Assembly: GCF_014191605.1 (NCBI RefSeq)
Contig: NZ_JACHWU010000004.1
Coordinates: 310,001 to 374,000 of the forward strand
DNA: 64,000 nt
Reading direction: 5' to 3'
Source: Prauserella isguenensis
GTDB lineage: Bacteria; Actinomycetota; Actinomycetes; Mycobacteriales; Pseudonocardiaceae
A program made the translations under genes and the position numbers. Shown one piece after another: positions 34,536 through 43,027 of this stretch (position 1 is the first letter of the stretch; every line of letters starts with the position of its first letter). Under the pieces are notes generated by a model. That model saw nothing but the letters and a program-made list of their open reading frames with translations. It searched no databases and was not told the DNA's origin.

Positions 34536-34991
34536 ATGAGTGTCACCGTGTGCTGGGACGTCGACGCGCAGCAGCCGCCTGCCCGGGTGGCGGCGTTGCG
34601 ATCCATGGAGGCCGTCGCGGCGGGGGACAAGCAGCGCTGGCTGGACCTGTTCGATCCGACGGCGGTGATCGAGGACCCGGTCGGCCCCTCGGGGTTCGAC
34701 GAGGAGGGCAAGGGCCATCACGGCGCGGACGGCATCTCGGCGTTCTGGGACCTCACGATAGCGAATGTGCAGCGGTTCCGGTTCGTCGTCCACGATTCGC
34801 ACGCGGGTGGCGACGAGGTCGCGAACGTCGCGACGATCACGACGCTGTTCGACGGCGGATACCGTGTCGACACCGACTGCGTGATCGTCTACAAGGCAGG
34901 CTCGGACGGACGTCTCTTGTCGGTGCGCGCGTTCTGGGAGCCCGAACGCGCGGCGGCCACAGCACGGCAGGACGACGACACGTCGCCGTGA
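34536..34991 (+). CDS. SnoaL-like/NTF2-fold protein
   Basis: The protein has 151 residues from ATG 34536 after GAGGAGG. The cone-shaped NTF2 fold is suggested by an N-terminal helix (ARVAALRSMEAVAAGDKQRW), LFDPTAVIEDPVGPSGFDEE, GADGISAFWDL and the strand-rich end (YRVDTDCVIVYKAG). Members include ketosteroid isomerases and polyketide cyclases. It lies 13 bases after the oxidoreductase gene, so the two form an operon under the KstR-like site. Confidence 0.85.
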   Translation: MSVTVCWDVDAQQPPARVAALRSMEAVAAGDKQRWLDLFDPTAVIEDPVGPSGFDEEGKGHHGADGISAFWDLTIANVQRFRFVVHDSHAGGDEVANVATITTLFDGGYRVDTDCVIVYKAGSDGRLLSVRAFWEPERAAATARQDDDTSP

Positions 34992-35121
34992 TGCTCGCTG
35001 TGACCCGTGACGCCTGGCTGTGACGTGGCCCGGTGGCGGCTGGACGGACTGTCACCGGAGTGATCTCCTTCCGGGAACGCCTCGGTCGCGAGCCAGCGGG
35101 GCAGGGCATGCGGAGGTGTCG

Positions 35122-35865
35122 GTGTCGTCTCACCTGTACGACCGCATCGGCACCGATTACGCCCGGGGCCGGCGCACCGATCCTCGGTGGATGGCGCACA
35201 TCTCCGGTGCCGTGGGGCACGGCACCGTCGTCGATGTCGGCGCCGGTACGGGTTCGTACGAGCCGGAAGGGTCGACCGTGCTGGCGGTCGAGCCGTCACG
35301 TCGCATGCTCGCGCAGCGAATCGGCCCGGTTCCCGCCGTGCAGGCCGTCGCCGAGCACCTGCCGTTGCGAGACAGGGCTGCCGACGTCACGTTGGCGGTA
35401 CTCACGGTGCATCACTGGCGCGACTGGCGTCGCGGTCTCGCCGAACTGCGGCGCACTTCCCACCGGCAGGTGGTGGTGGCATACGAAACCGATCTGCACG
35501 CCGAGTTCTGGCTGACTCGTGACTACGTTCCCGAGGTCGCCGAGCTGGAGGCCTCACGGCCGTCGGCGACGGACATCGCCGACGAGCTCGGCGCCGACGC
35601 CGTCACCGTGTTGCCTGTCCCGTGGGATTTCGCCGATGGTGTATTTCCTGCGCATTGGAGACGTCCCGAGGGCTATCTTGACGCGGGGGTCCGCCGAAAC
35701 TGTTCGGCTTTGGCTCAGACCGACCCCACGGCGGTCGCACGGGGCGTCGAGCGGTTGCGTGAGGATCTGGCGTCCGGTCGCTGGTACGAACGCCACAGCG
35801 ACCTGTTGACTCGGGAAGAACTGGATGTCGGTTTTCGACTCGTGACACGCGGCCGGCCGAGGTGA
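35122..35865 (+). CDS. SAM-dependent methyltransferase
   Basis: GTG 35122 after GCGGAGG gives 247 residues. The class I methyltransferase motifs are VVDVGAGTGSYEPEG (motif I), VLAVEPSRRMLAQR (acidic loop), VQAVAEHLPLRDRAADVTLA and a post-I HHWRDWRRGLAELRR. The N-terminal half is a typical SAM-binding fold; the C-terminal half probably sets substrate choice. The substrate is unknown. It stands alone, 130 bases after the SnoaL-like gene. Confidence 0.85.
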   Translation: MSSHLYDRIGTDYARGRRTDPRWMAHISGAVGHGTVVDVGAGTGSYEPEGSTVLAVEPSRRMLAQRIGPVPAVQAVAEHLPLRDRAADVTLAVLTVHHWRDWRRGLAELRRTSHRQVVVAYETDLHAEFWLTRDYVPEVAELEASRPSATDIADELGADAVTVLPVPWDFADGVFPAHWRRPEGYLDAGVRRNCSALAQTDPTAVARGVERLREDLASGRWYERHSDLLTREELDVGFRLVTRGRPR

Positions 35866-36050
35866 CGGGACGGTGACGAGCCGGCTCCGCGGTTGAGCCC
35901 GGCCGACGCCGATCGCCGGACCGTTGCCTTGACGTGGGGGATCCTTGTTACGGCACTGTGCAGATCGGTGAGAGGCACAGGTCAGTGCTGTGGAGACCGA
36001 ACGAGGGTTCTGGAAACGATCGGCCACACGACACCGAGCACGGAGCGATT

Positions 36051-36557
36051 ATGTCCAGTAACTGGATCACCCGCGTGGAGAGCGGCGCGGACATCCCCAT
36101 CGTCCACGAGATCAACAGCGCTGCTTTCACGACTACGGATGAGGCGCATCTGGTCGATGCTTTGCGCGACGACCCGCACTGGATTCCCGAACTGTCGATC
36201 GTCGCCACGGACGAATTAGGTATCGTCATGGGGTGCGCCCTGCTGACCAGGTGCCACATCGGCGAAACGCCGGCACTGTGTCTGGGACCGTGCGCCGTTT
36301 GGCCACAGCATCAGCGGACCGGCGCTGGATCCGCTGCCATTGAAAGCGCGTTGCTCCGGGCCCGTAATCGGGGCGAGAAGTACGTTGTCGTCCTCGGGCA
36401 TCCGAGCTATTACCCGAGATTCGGGTTCGGCAGGGCGAGCGTGCACGGCATTCGTCTTTCCATCGATGTTCCCGATGACGCCCTGATGGCGATGTCGCTC
36501 GACGGGAGTCCGCTGCCTGGCGGTCAGGTCCGCTACGCAGCACCTTTTGGAATCTGA
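36051..36557 (+). CDS. GNAT N-acetyltransferase
   Basis: The protein has 168 residues. The YhbS-like GNAT fold shows the N-terminal helix ADIPIVHEINSAAFTTTDEA, the central LGPCAVWPQHQRTGAGSAAIE with the acetyl-CoA pyrophosphate loop QRTGAGS, and VLGHPSYYPRFGFGRA near residue 122. It transfers acetyl from acetyl-CoA to an amine; the acceptor is unknown. Codon use is less GC-biased than in the core genes, as in the accessory segment that begins here. Confidence 0.88.
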   Translation: MSSNWITRVESGADIPIVHEINSAAFTTTDEAHLVDALRDDPHWIPELSIVATDELGIVMGCALLTRCHIGETPALCLGPCAVWPQHQRTGAGSAAIESALLRARNRGEKYVVVLGHPSYYPRFGFGRASVHGIRLSIDVPDDALMAMSLDGSPLPGGQVRYAAPFGI

Positions 36558-36769
36558 CCGGTGCCGATGGGCGGAAAGGTCATCGCTCACGGTGCTCTTC
36601 CACCGATGCGATGTCGTTCCCGTCTGACTTGAGGTCGGCGGCTCCACCGGAGGCGATTCACCGAGTTCGCCAGGCGTAGTCGGTAGCTATGGCTGTTGCT
36701 AGGGGCTGCTGAAGGGGTGTGTGACATCTGAGTTCGCTTGCCGAGAGGTGGGCGTGGAAGGATGTTGTT

Positions 36770-37078
36770 GTGCCCAAGCCGTATCCCCGTGAGTTCCGTG
36801 AGGACGTCGTCCGGGTCGCGCGTAACCGCGAGTCTGGTGTGACTTTGGCGCAGGTCGCCGCGGACTTCGGTGTTCACGAGATGACGTTGCAGAAGTGGTT
36901 GCGTCAGGCTGATGTCGAGGACGGCGCCAAGCCGGGTGTGTCCTCGGATGCGGCGGCTGAGTTGCGTGAGCTCAAGCGCCGTAACCGGCTGTTGGAGCAG
37001 GAGAACGAGGTGTTGCGTCGGGCTGCGGCGTACTTGTCGCAGGGCAACCTGCCGGGAAAAGGCTCTACCCGCTCGTAA
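36770..37078 (+). CDS. IS3-family transposase OrfA
   Basis: The protein has 102 residues: an N-terminal helix-turn-helix (PREFREDVVRVARNRESGVT, then LAQVAADFGVHEMTLQKWLR) and a leucine-zipper-like end (ELKRRNRLLEQENEVLRRAA). It binds the terminal repeats. The AAAAGG slip site at 37057-37062 near its 3' end would allow a -1 shift into orfB to make the OrfAB transposase. Confidence 0.94.
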   Translation: MPKPYPREFREDVVRVARNRESGVTLAQVAADFGVHEMTLQKWLRQADVEDGAKPGVSSDAAAELRELKRRNRLLEQENEVLRRAAAYLSQGNLPGKGSTRS

Positions 37079-37083
37079 GGGAG

Positions 37084-37950
37084 TTGGCCGCCCCCGATGC
37101 CCCGATTCGGGTGCCGGTGGCGGTGGCGTGCCGGGTGCTCAAGCTCGACCGCCAGCACTACTACGCCTGGCTGCGCAGGCCGGTCACCGACACCGAGTAC
37201 GACGAGGCCTACGCGGCGAACGCGATCTTCGACGCTCACCGCGAGGACCCCGAGTTCGGGTATCGCCTGTTGCACGACGCGGTCACCGCCACGGGCGTCG
37301 AGGTGTCGGACCGCACGGTGTGGAAGATCTGCTCGGACAACGAGTGGTGGTGCGTGTTCGGGAAGAAACGCCGCAGCCGCAAGGCCCGGCCCGGTCCGCC
37401 CGCGCACGACGATCTCGTGCGCCGCGAGTTCACCACTGACAGACCGAATCGCCTGTGGCTGACCGATATCACCGAACACCCCACCGGTGAGGGCACGCTC
37501 TACCTCTCCGCGGTCAAAGACGTGTGGTCGAACCGGATCGTGGGCCATTCCATCGCCGACCGGATGACCTCCCAGCTCGCCCTGGACGCGCTGGAATCGG
37601 CCGTCGCCCGCCGTGGTGGCCACGTCGCCGGCTGCACGCTGCACAGCGATCGCGGAGGTCAGTTTCGCAGCACGAAGTTGCAACAAGCGTTGTGGCGCCA
37701 CCACATGCGCGGCTCGATGGGCCAGGTCGGCTCAGCCGGTGACAACGCCGCCATGGAGAGCTTCTTCAGCCTCCTGCAACGCAATGTGCTCAACCGCCGC
37801 ACATGGGCCACACGCGAAGAGCTCCGCATCGCGATCGTGACCTGGATCGAACGCACCTACCACCGACGCCGCAGACAAGCCCGCCTCGGCCGCTTGCCCC
37901 CCATCGAATACGAAACCATCATGAGCCACACCGCCACCCCGGCGGCCTAA
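37084..37950 (+). CDS. IS3-family transposase OrfB (DDE integrase)
   Basis: The protein has 288 residues in the -1 frame relative to orfA. The HTH_21 region (AYAANAIFDAHREDPEFGYR) precedes the rve integrase core. The DDE residues are in WLTDITEH (Asp), TLHSDRGGQF (Asp) and NAAMESFFSLLQ (Glu). Reading through the AAAAGG slip site joins OrfA to RLYPLVRELAAPDAPIRV in this frame, as in other IS3 transposases. The frame looks intact, so the element may be active. Confidence 0.94.
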   Translation: MAAPDAPIRVPVAVACRVLKLDRQHYYAWLRRPVTDTEYDEAYAANAIFDAHREDPEFGYRLLHDAVTATGVEVSDRTVWKICSDNEWWCVFGKKRRSRKARPGPPAHDDLVRREFTTDRPNRLWLTDITEHPTGEGTLYLSAVKDVWSNRIVGHSIADRMTSQLALDALESAVARRGGHVAGCTLHSDRGGQFRSTKLQQALWRHHMRGSMGQVGSAGDNAAMESFFSLLQRNVLNRRTWATREELRIAIVTWIERTYHRRRRQARLGRLPPIEYETIMSHTATPAA

Positions 37951-38124
37951 ACCACTGTCACAGTTTCCTTCAGCAGCCCCCTATCGTCAGCCTGGCTCGA
38001 GCCGTGAACGCTGGCACGGGTAGACCGCCGGATCGACTGAGCAACAGCTTTGTCCACAAGCGACCTTCGGGTGCGTGCGCATGGACAAGCTCCGGCGCGG
38101 TGCTCGTGGAGCGGGTGTCTCGGT

Positions 38125-38619
38125 TCACTGAACGACGGGGGGATTGCGTGGGCGAACCGGGGTGGAGACGCTGATCGCGCTGGTGGTTTGACCGTGTAGC
38201 AGGAAACGATCCAGTATGCGTTCCAAGCTACTGAGCGAGGGCGCGTGTACATGGAGAAGGAAGCAGTCGTCGCCGGTGACGCGGTGGCACTCGCTGATCT
38301 CGGGAGTGTGCTCGGCGAGCTCGATAACTTTGGGAAGCTGCCCGGGCCCAGGTCGCACCCGAACCCACGCGGAGATCAGGTAACCCAGTGCGGCGGGATC
38401 GAGTTCGAGACGGTACCCGCGAATTACTCCGAGACGTTCGAGTCGGGCGATCCGGCTGGACACAGTCGGAGTGGATAAGCCGGATCGACGAGCCAGCGCA
38501 GATTTCGACAACCGTGGGTCCTCGTTGAGCGCGGCAAGAAGCGTGCGATCGACATCATCGATAACGCTGTTTGCCGAAATGCTCTCGCTCGCTGCTGCCG
38601 CTTTCGGATCAGTAAACAT
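38125..38619 (-). CDS. Lrp/AsnC-family transcription regulator
   Basis: The protein has 164 residues. An N-terminal winged helix-turn-helix (DDVDRTLLAALNEDPRLSKS, then ALARRSGLSTPTVSSRIARL) is followed by a C-terminal RAM ligand domain (GYLISAWVRVRPGPG, CHRVTGDDCFLLHV). It is divergent from the aminotransferase gene and probably controls it in response to an amino acid, as is usual for this arrangement (inference). Confidence 0.92.
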   Translation of the reverse strand: MFTDPKAAAASESISANSVIDDVDRTLLAALNEDPRLSKSALARRSGLSTPTVSSRIARLERLGVIRGYRLELDPAALGYLISAWVRVRPGPGQLPKVIELAEHTPEISECHRVTGDDCFLLHVHAPSLSSLERILDRFLLHGQTTSAISVSTPVRPRNPPVVQ

Positions 38620-38750
38620 CGTTGGCTCCGATTGCTCTGAATGATAAAGCGTGGTCGATGGATCTGATGCAGTCTAGAGTCATGAGCGGATCCCCGGCGG
38701 CCCGAGCGGTAGACTGCGATGCCCGAGAGTGTGGCGATGGCGACGTGGCA

Positions 38751-39941
38751 ATGGACGGTGCTACACGCGCGGTGAATGCGGACGCATCAACGGGAGTGGT
38801 CCTATCAGGGCAGCGAGCGGCGTTCGAGATGCCTCCCGAGGTGGCGTACTTCAACACCGCGAACCTTTCTCCCTTGCTGCATTCGGTGCGGGTTGCGGGC
38901 GAGGAGGCTTTGCAGCGCCGCGCGCGACCATGGACGATCACGGCGCACGATTGGTTCGCGGACGTGGAACGCCTTCGATCGTTGTTCGCCGCGCTGATCG
39001 GCGGCAGTGCAGGCGGCGTCGCGTTGATCCCCGCAACGAGCTATGGGTTTGCGGTCGCTGCGAACAACATCGCCCTCCGCCCCGGCCAGCGCGTGCTGGT
39101 GCTGGCTGAGGAGTATCCGTCAGGTGTGTACACGTGGCAGGCCGCAACGCGCGCGGTGGGCGCCGAGATGCTTACCGTGCACCGAGGCTCGGGACAGAGC
39201 TGGACCGAGGCTGTGTTGGAGGGTCTCGACGACCGCGTCGCGGTGGTCTCGGTCCCGCAGGTGCATTGGATTGATGGTGCGCTGGTGGATTTGGTCGCGG
39301 TCGGCGCGCGGGCGCGAGAGGTCGGTGCTTACCTGGTCATCGACGGTAGCCAATCGATCGGGGCGATGCCGTTCGATGTGGCCGCCATCCGGCCCGACTT
39401 TGTCATCAGCGTGGGTTACAAGTGGTTGCTCGGCCCGTTCGGAGTCGGGTACCTCTACGCGGCGGAAGAACATCGGTCAGGCCGACCGATCGAGCACAAC
39501 TGGATTCTACGGCATGGTGCGGAGGATTTCGCGCGCCTGACCGACTACCGGGACGAGTATCAGCCCGGCGCGCGCCGGTTCGATGTCGGGGAGCGGACCA
39601 AGTTCGAGTTGGTACCGATGGCTGTCGCCGCCCTTGAGCAGCTCCACGCTTGGGGAATCGACGAGGTCCTGGCCGCGTTGTCCGCGGTCACGGGGCAGAT
39701 CGCCACCCGGGTTTTCCAACTCGGCCTTGCCCCGTCGCCGACCGATCAGCGCGGTGGGCACATGCTCGGGGTCGCGCTGCCCGACACGATTCTGGCTGAG
39801 GTCTTACCTGCGCTGGCCGCAGCCAACTGCTACGCCTCGGTCCGGGGGCGATCGTTGCGGCTGGCGCCCCACCTGCACGTCACGGACACCGATATCGACC
39901 AGCTGCTCGATGCTCTCACAACAGTCGTGCGAGGACGGTGA
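38751..39941 (+). CDS. PLP-dependent class V aminotransferase
   Basis: ATG 38751 gives 396 residues, a usual length; ATG 38682 would add 23 poorly conserved residues, and no start has a strong ribosome site. It is a fold type I PLP enzyme of the cysteine desulfurase/selenocysteine lyase class, with PEVAYFNTANLSPLL, LVIDGSQSIGAMPFD with the PLP-binding Asp, and SVGYKWLLGPFGVGYLY with the Schiff-base Lys. No NifS-type catalytic Cys loop is evident, so a lyase or transaminase role is more likely. The divergent Lrp regulator suggests an amino-acid substrate. Confidence 0.88.
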   Translation: MDGATRAVNADASTGVVLSGQRAAFEMPPEVAYFNTANLSPLLHSVRVAGEEALQRRARPWTITAHDWFADVERLRSLFAALIGGSAGGVALIPATSYGFAVAANNIALRPGQRVLVLAEEYPSGVYTWQAATRAVGAEMLTVHRGSGQSWTEAVLEGLDDRVAVVSVPQVHWIDGALVDLVAVGARAREVGAYLVIDGSQSIGAMPFDVAAIRPDFVISVGYKWLLGPFGVGYLYAAEEHRSGRPIEHNWILRHGAEDFARLTDYRDEYQPGARRFDVGERTKFELVPMAVAALEQLHAWGIDEVLAALSAVTGQIATRVFQLGLAPSPTDQRGGHMLGVALPDTILAEVLPALAAANCYASVRGRSLRLAPHLHVTDTDIDQLLDALTTVVRGR

Positions 39942-39970
39942 GCGGCCGTGGACGGAGTGCAGGGCGGGTC

Positions 39971-40672
39971 CTACGGGGTCAACGCTGTGATGGAGTCGAG
40001 CAGGATGTCGGCGATCGTCGCCGGCTCGGTCACGGGGGCCAGGTGATGGGTATCGATGCGATGGATTGGCCAGCCGCGCTGCGCGGCTCGTGCGGAGGCT
40101 GTCGCGTAGGCCCGGCTGAGTTGGATGTAGCTGGCCGGCCCGGCCCAATCCGCTGCCGGTCGTGGCTCGGCCAGGAACGCCGCCGCCACCTCGGGCTCCT
40201 CGTCGATGAGGGTTGTGCGTAGTACGTCGTCGGGTACCAGGCCGGCCAGCAGGTCGCCGTCGAACCACCGGTGCCACGGCGGCAACCGCGAGTCCCGTAC
40301 CCGTGACCGCAATTGATCGACCAGCTCGACGGGTGCCGTTTCCTCCCAGCTGTGTCCCGGCGTGGGTAGTTCGGCATCCACATAGGTGAGTGCGGCTACC
40401 GGATGACCGGCCGACGCGGCGAAAGCCGGCAGCAGCGGTCCGGCACCGCTGTGTCCGACGAGCACGAGTGAGGCCGTCGCGGGTGCGCTGGACACGGCAC
40501 TGGCGAACTCGGAGACGAGCCGTTGATGCACTGGTGCGTCGGTCACCGCGGGGCGCAGGTCGGGCACGAGTGCCGTGACGCCGCAGGCGGCCACGTGGTC
40601 GGCCAGTGCTTCCAGGCTCTTCGGCCCAAGAAACGGGCTGTGTGCAAGGACGACGGTGGGTGTGCTCGTCAT
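39971..40672 (-). CDS. Alpha/beta hydrolase
   Basis: The protein has 233 residues. The fold shows VVLAHSPFLG (oxyanion region) and the nucleophile elbow LVLVGHSGAGPLLPAFA, with Ser in GHSGAG near residue 74; the terminal HHLAPVTEP supplies the likely catalytic His. There is no signal peptide, so it acts in the cytoplasm. The substrate is unknown. It converges with the aminotransferase gene and is followed upstream by the epimerase gene on the same strand, 67 bases away. Confidence 0.87.
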   Translation of the reverse strand: MTSTPTVVLAHSPFLGPKSLEALADHVAACGVTALVPDLRPAVTDAPVHQRLVSEFASAVSSAPATASLVLVGHSGAGPLLPAFAASAGHPVAALTYVDAELPTPGHSWEETAPVELVDQLRSRVRDSRLPPWHRWFDGDLLAGLVPDDVLRTTLIDEEPEVAAAFLAEPRPAADWAGPASYIQLSRAYATASARAAQRGWPIHRIDTHHLAPVTEPATIADILLDSITALTP

Positions 40673-40739
40673 GGTGGCCCTTTCTGTGTCGTGTCACCTG
40701 CGGGGGTAGCCCTGCCCGCCCGGCGCGGCTTCAGGGCGG

Positions 40740-41684
40740 TCATCGCCGCTCGCTGTCGTCGAAGCGCAGCGCACCCAGTCCATCCCGGTACGACGGGTAG
40801 TGGGGTGTCCAGTCGAGTTCGCGTTTGGCTTTGGCGTTGGACAAGCTGATTCGGGTGGCCACCATGAGCGCGTGCATGTAGGGCACTGGGGTGAGTAGCC
40901 AACCGGGGATGGTCGGTGGTGCAGGCGCGTGAACGTGGTCCGCGATTGCAGCAACGTAAGCGCCGAAGTCCACCGGCTGGTCGTCGACGATGTTGTACGC
41001 CTCTCCGGCGTGTCCGCGTTCGAGCGCGGCGACGGTCGCCGATGCGGCATCGTGGATGTGGATCAGGGAGGTGGTGCCCGAAGGGTGAGGTACCGGAAGC
41101 CTACGCCGAGCGACGAGTGTGGCCAGCCGCCGAGTTGCTGGTTCTGGCCCATAGAACATGCCGTAGCGCAGGGCGATCCCGTCGATGCCAGCCGTGTTGA
41201 GTGCCTGATGCTCGTTGGAGCGCATCGAGTCCATGTGCCGATCGAATGCCCGGTGACCGGTCGGTTCGGCGAAGGCGGTGTCCTCAGTGATCGAAGCGTC
41301 GCCGTGGTCGCGGTAGCCGTAGCCGAGGAAAAACGACTGGGTGAGGAATCGGTGGGCGCCGACGAGCTCGGCAGCGCGCAGCAGGTTCGTCGTGCCGCGA
41401 TCGCGCAGCCTGTCGGTGGCGTGGAGGTCACGGTGCCGCAGCGGTACGCCCTCGATTGCCGTGGCCTGATGGATCACGGCGTCAGCTCGGCGTCCCGCCA
41501 AAGCCCTCAACAGTCCTTCGCCATCGAGTACATCGGTACGTACCGCCTCGGCGCCCGCTGCTGCGAGCTGCGTGGCGCCGTGTGCGCAACGGGTCAGTCC
41601 GACCACGCTGTGGCCCGCGGCGAGCAGCTGGGGCACCAAGTGACGGCCGATGGCACCGGTGGCACCGGCAAGGACAGTTCTCAC
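40740..41684 (-). CDS. NAD(P)-dependent epimerase/dehydratase (extended SDR)
   Basis: The protein has 314 residues from GTG 41684 after GGGAGGGGG. The N-terminal Rossmann motif is VLAGATGAIGRHLV, and DVLDGEGLLRALAGRRADAV and RYGMFYGPEP follow the extended SDR pattern. The usual active-site YxxxK is not clear: HRAFDRHMDSMR occupies that region without the standard Tyr-Lys pair, so catalysis may differ (atypical SDR). The start overlaps the stop of the upstream membrane gene by four bases. Confidence 0.85.
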   Translation of the reverse strand: MRTVLAGATGAIGRHLVPQLLAAGHSVVGLTRCAHGATQLAAAGAEAVRTDVLDGEGLLRALAGRRADAVIHQATAIEGVPLRHRDLHATDRLRDRGTTNLLRAAELVGAHRFLTQSFFLGYGYRDHGDASITEDTAFAEPTGHRAFDRHMDSMRSNEHQALNTAGIDGIALRYGMFYGPEPATRRLATLVARRRLPVPHPSGTTSLIHIHDAASATVAALERGHAGEAYNIVDDQPVDFGAYVAAIADHVHAPAPPTIPGWLLTPVPYMHALMVATRISLSNAKAKRELDWTPHYPSYRDGLGALRFDDSERR

Positions 41685-42091
41685 GGTCGACCCCCTCCCG
41701 TCGTCTCCTGCATCCGGCTTCGCCGGCCGAGCTGGCGGACGCGTAGCACCACTCCGACCGCGCCCACGGCGGACAGCGCCAGCAACAGCCAGGGGTCGGC
41801 GGTGTTACCGCCGCGATGCAGATCAAGGACGTGGTTGACGGCGTGAAAGGTGTTGGTCACCACGAATCCGGCCAGCACGACGGCGATCGTGTCCCGCCAT
41901 AACAGCGCGGCCAGCATCGTCAATCCGATGCCGATCTGGAACACCCCTGCGTCGTGCAGGAAGTGTGCGTGGTGTGGCCAATTTGCGAAATCGGCGAAAC
42001 CGACCGGGTCCCATCGTGCCCATATGCCGAACGCCAGCATCGACGACGCCGTCACGACCACAGTCGCGCGGACGGCCCAGGAACTGCGCAC
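41681..42091 (-). CDS. Four-helix membrane protein (DoxX/DUF4345-like)
   Basis: The protein has 136 residues with four predicted transmembrane helices: VVVTASSMLAFGIW, AGVFQIGIGLTMLAALLW, TIAVVLAGFVVTNTFHAVNH and LLLALSAVGAVGVVLRV. HAHFLHDAG and HAVNHVLDLH place several His at the membrane edge. Size and layout suit DoxX-like or DUF4345 proteins. It overlaps the epimerase start by four bases and so is translated with it. Function is unknown. Confidence 0.78.
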   Translation of the reverse strand: MRSSWAVRATVVVTASSMLAFGIWARWDPVGFADFANWPHHAHFLHDAGVFQIGIGLTMLAALLWRDTIAVVLAGFVVTNTFHAVNHVLDLHRGGNTADPWLLLALSAVGAVGVVLRVRQLGRRSRMQETTGGGRP

Positions 42092-42178
42092 TGTCCATCA
42101 CCCTCCCGCTCGCATGCGTTCCGATGACGGGGCGGCAGCGAGCCCCGTCATCCACCTGACGGGGCGGCCGGAGTCGGT

Positions 42179-42208
42179 GTGACAACCGTGTGTTTCCGGT
42201 CATATATG
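42179..42208 (+). promoter_or_regulatory. Possible promoter toward the TetR gene
   Basis: GTGACA (42179-42184) and TATATG (42203-42208) are spaced by 18 bases, a moderate match to consensus, within the divergent region between the DoxX-like and TetR genes. The palindrome CATATATG coincides with the -10. The TetR start is 160 bases downstream. Confidence 0.35.
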
Positions 42209-42367
42209 GCACATCGAGTGGGGCCTCACCCGTGTGCGTGGGTCGTCGGGTGGTCAGGCTTTTCGTCGGCGGTCGCCACCAGCGCAGCTGCGCAGAGCGG
42301 CCACCCCTGGTGGTCGGGAAGGATGCCGGCTTGCGCGCCTGTGCACCGACGCAGCAGGTTGATCGTC

Positions 42368-42976
42368 ATGCACATGGTCGGAGGAGGCCGCACCCCCAGA
42401 CAGCGGCGCGTCACGGACGCAGCGATCGAGGTCATCGCCACGGACGGGATGCGAGGGTTAACCCATCGGGCGGTAGATATGGAGGCGGGCTTGCCTGCCG
42501 GTAGTACCAGCAGCTGCTTTCGGACGCGGCTCGCGCTGCTCGGTGGAGTGCTCGACCGGCTCGTGGAGCTCGACGAAGCGGTGCTCGAGCAGCTGCCAAC
42601 CACCGGCTGGGACAGCCGTTCGATCGAACATCGGGACCGGCTGGTCGAGCGCCTGACTGAGCTGCTCACCTACTGGCTCGGGCCGGCACGTTCGCGTACC
42701 CGCGCTCGGCTGGAGCTGTACTTGGACGCGGCCCGGCGCCCGGAGCTGGGCGATGCGCTCCAAGCGGCGAACCGGCGTTTCCTTGATCGTGCGAGCGCGG
42801 CGATAGGGGCCTCCGGAGCTCCCGTTCCGGAAGAAACGGCACGGTTGCTGCTCGCAGGGCTCGACGGCGTGCTCTACGACGCCCTCGCGCGTCCGTTTCT
42901 CGGCGGTGATCACCCGTCCAGGCTGCGGCGGGCCGTCGAAGCTGCGGTCGACGGCGCCATCCCCCGGACCACCTGA
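42368..42976 (+). CDS. TetR-family transcription regulator
   Basis: ATG 42368 gives 202 residues; ATG 42374 is two codons on. The helix-turn-helix domain is TPRQRRVTDAAIEVIATDGM followed by RGLTHRAVDMEAGLPAGSTS; the C-terminal ligand domain is helical and Leu-rich. It lies 51 bases before the P450 gene on the same strand. The palindrome CTACAGGTGTAG in that gap is a candidate target, so it may repress the P450 and perhaps the divergent DoxX/epimerase operon. Confidence 0.85.
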   Translation: MHMVGGGRTPRQRRVTDAAIEVIATDGMRGLTHRAVDMEAGLPAGSTSSCFRTRLALLGGVLDRLVELDEAVLEQLPTTGWDSRSIEHRDRLVERLTELLTYWLGPARSRTRARLELYLDAARRPELGDALQAANRRFLDRASAAIGASGAPVPEETARLLLAGLDGVLYDALARPFLGGDHPSRLRRAVEAAVDGAIPRTT

Positions 42977-42983
42977 AAAGTTG

Positions 42984-42995
42984 CTACAGGTGTAG
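42984..42995. promoter_or_regulatory. Palindrome before the P450 gene, candidate TetR operator
   Basis: CTACA-GG-TGTAG is a perfect 5+5 palindrome, 32 bases before the P450 ATG and overlapping a weak promoter (TTGCTA, 17 bases, TATCGG). A TetR gene ends directly upstream. Confidence 0.4.
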
Positions 42996-43027
42996 TACGT
43001 TGCTATCGGAGTGGGAGAGGAGGGTGC

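Larger units (their letters stand above)
36702..37980 (+). mobile_element. Intact IS3-family insertion sequence
   Basis: The element is 1,279 bp long. Terminal inverted repeats begin GGGGCTGCTGAAGG (36702-36715) and end with its complement (37967-37980). It is flanked by the 3-bp direct repeat CTA at 36699-36701 and 37981-37983. It carries overlapping-frame orfA and orfB with a likely -1 slippage site. No gene is visibly interrupted. Confidence 0.9.
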
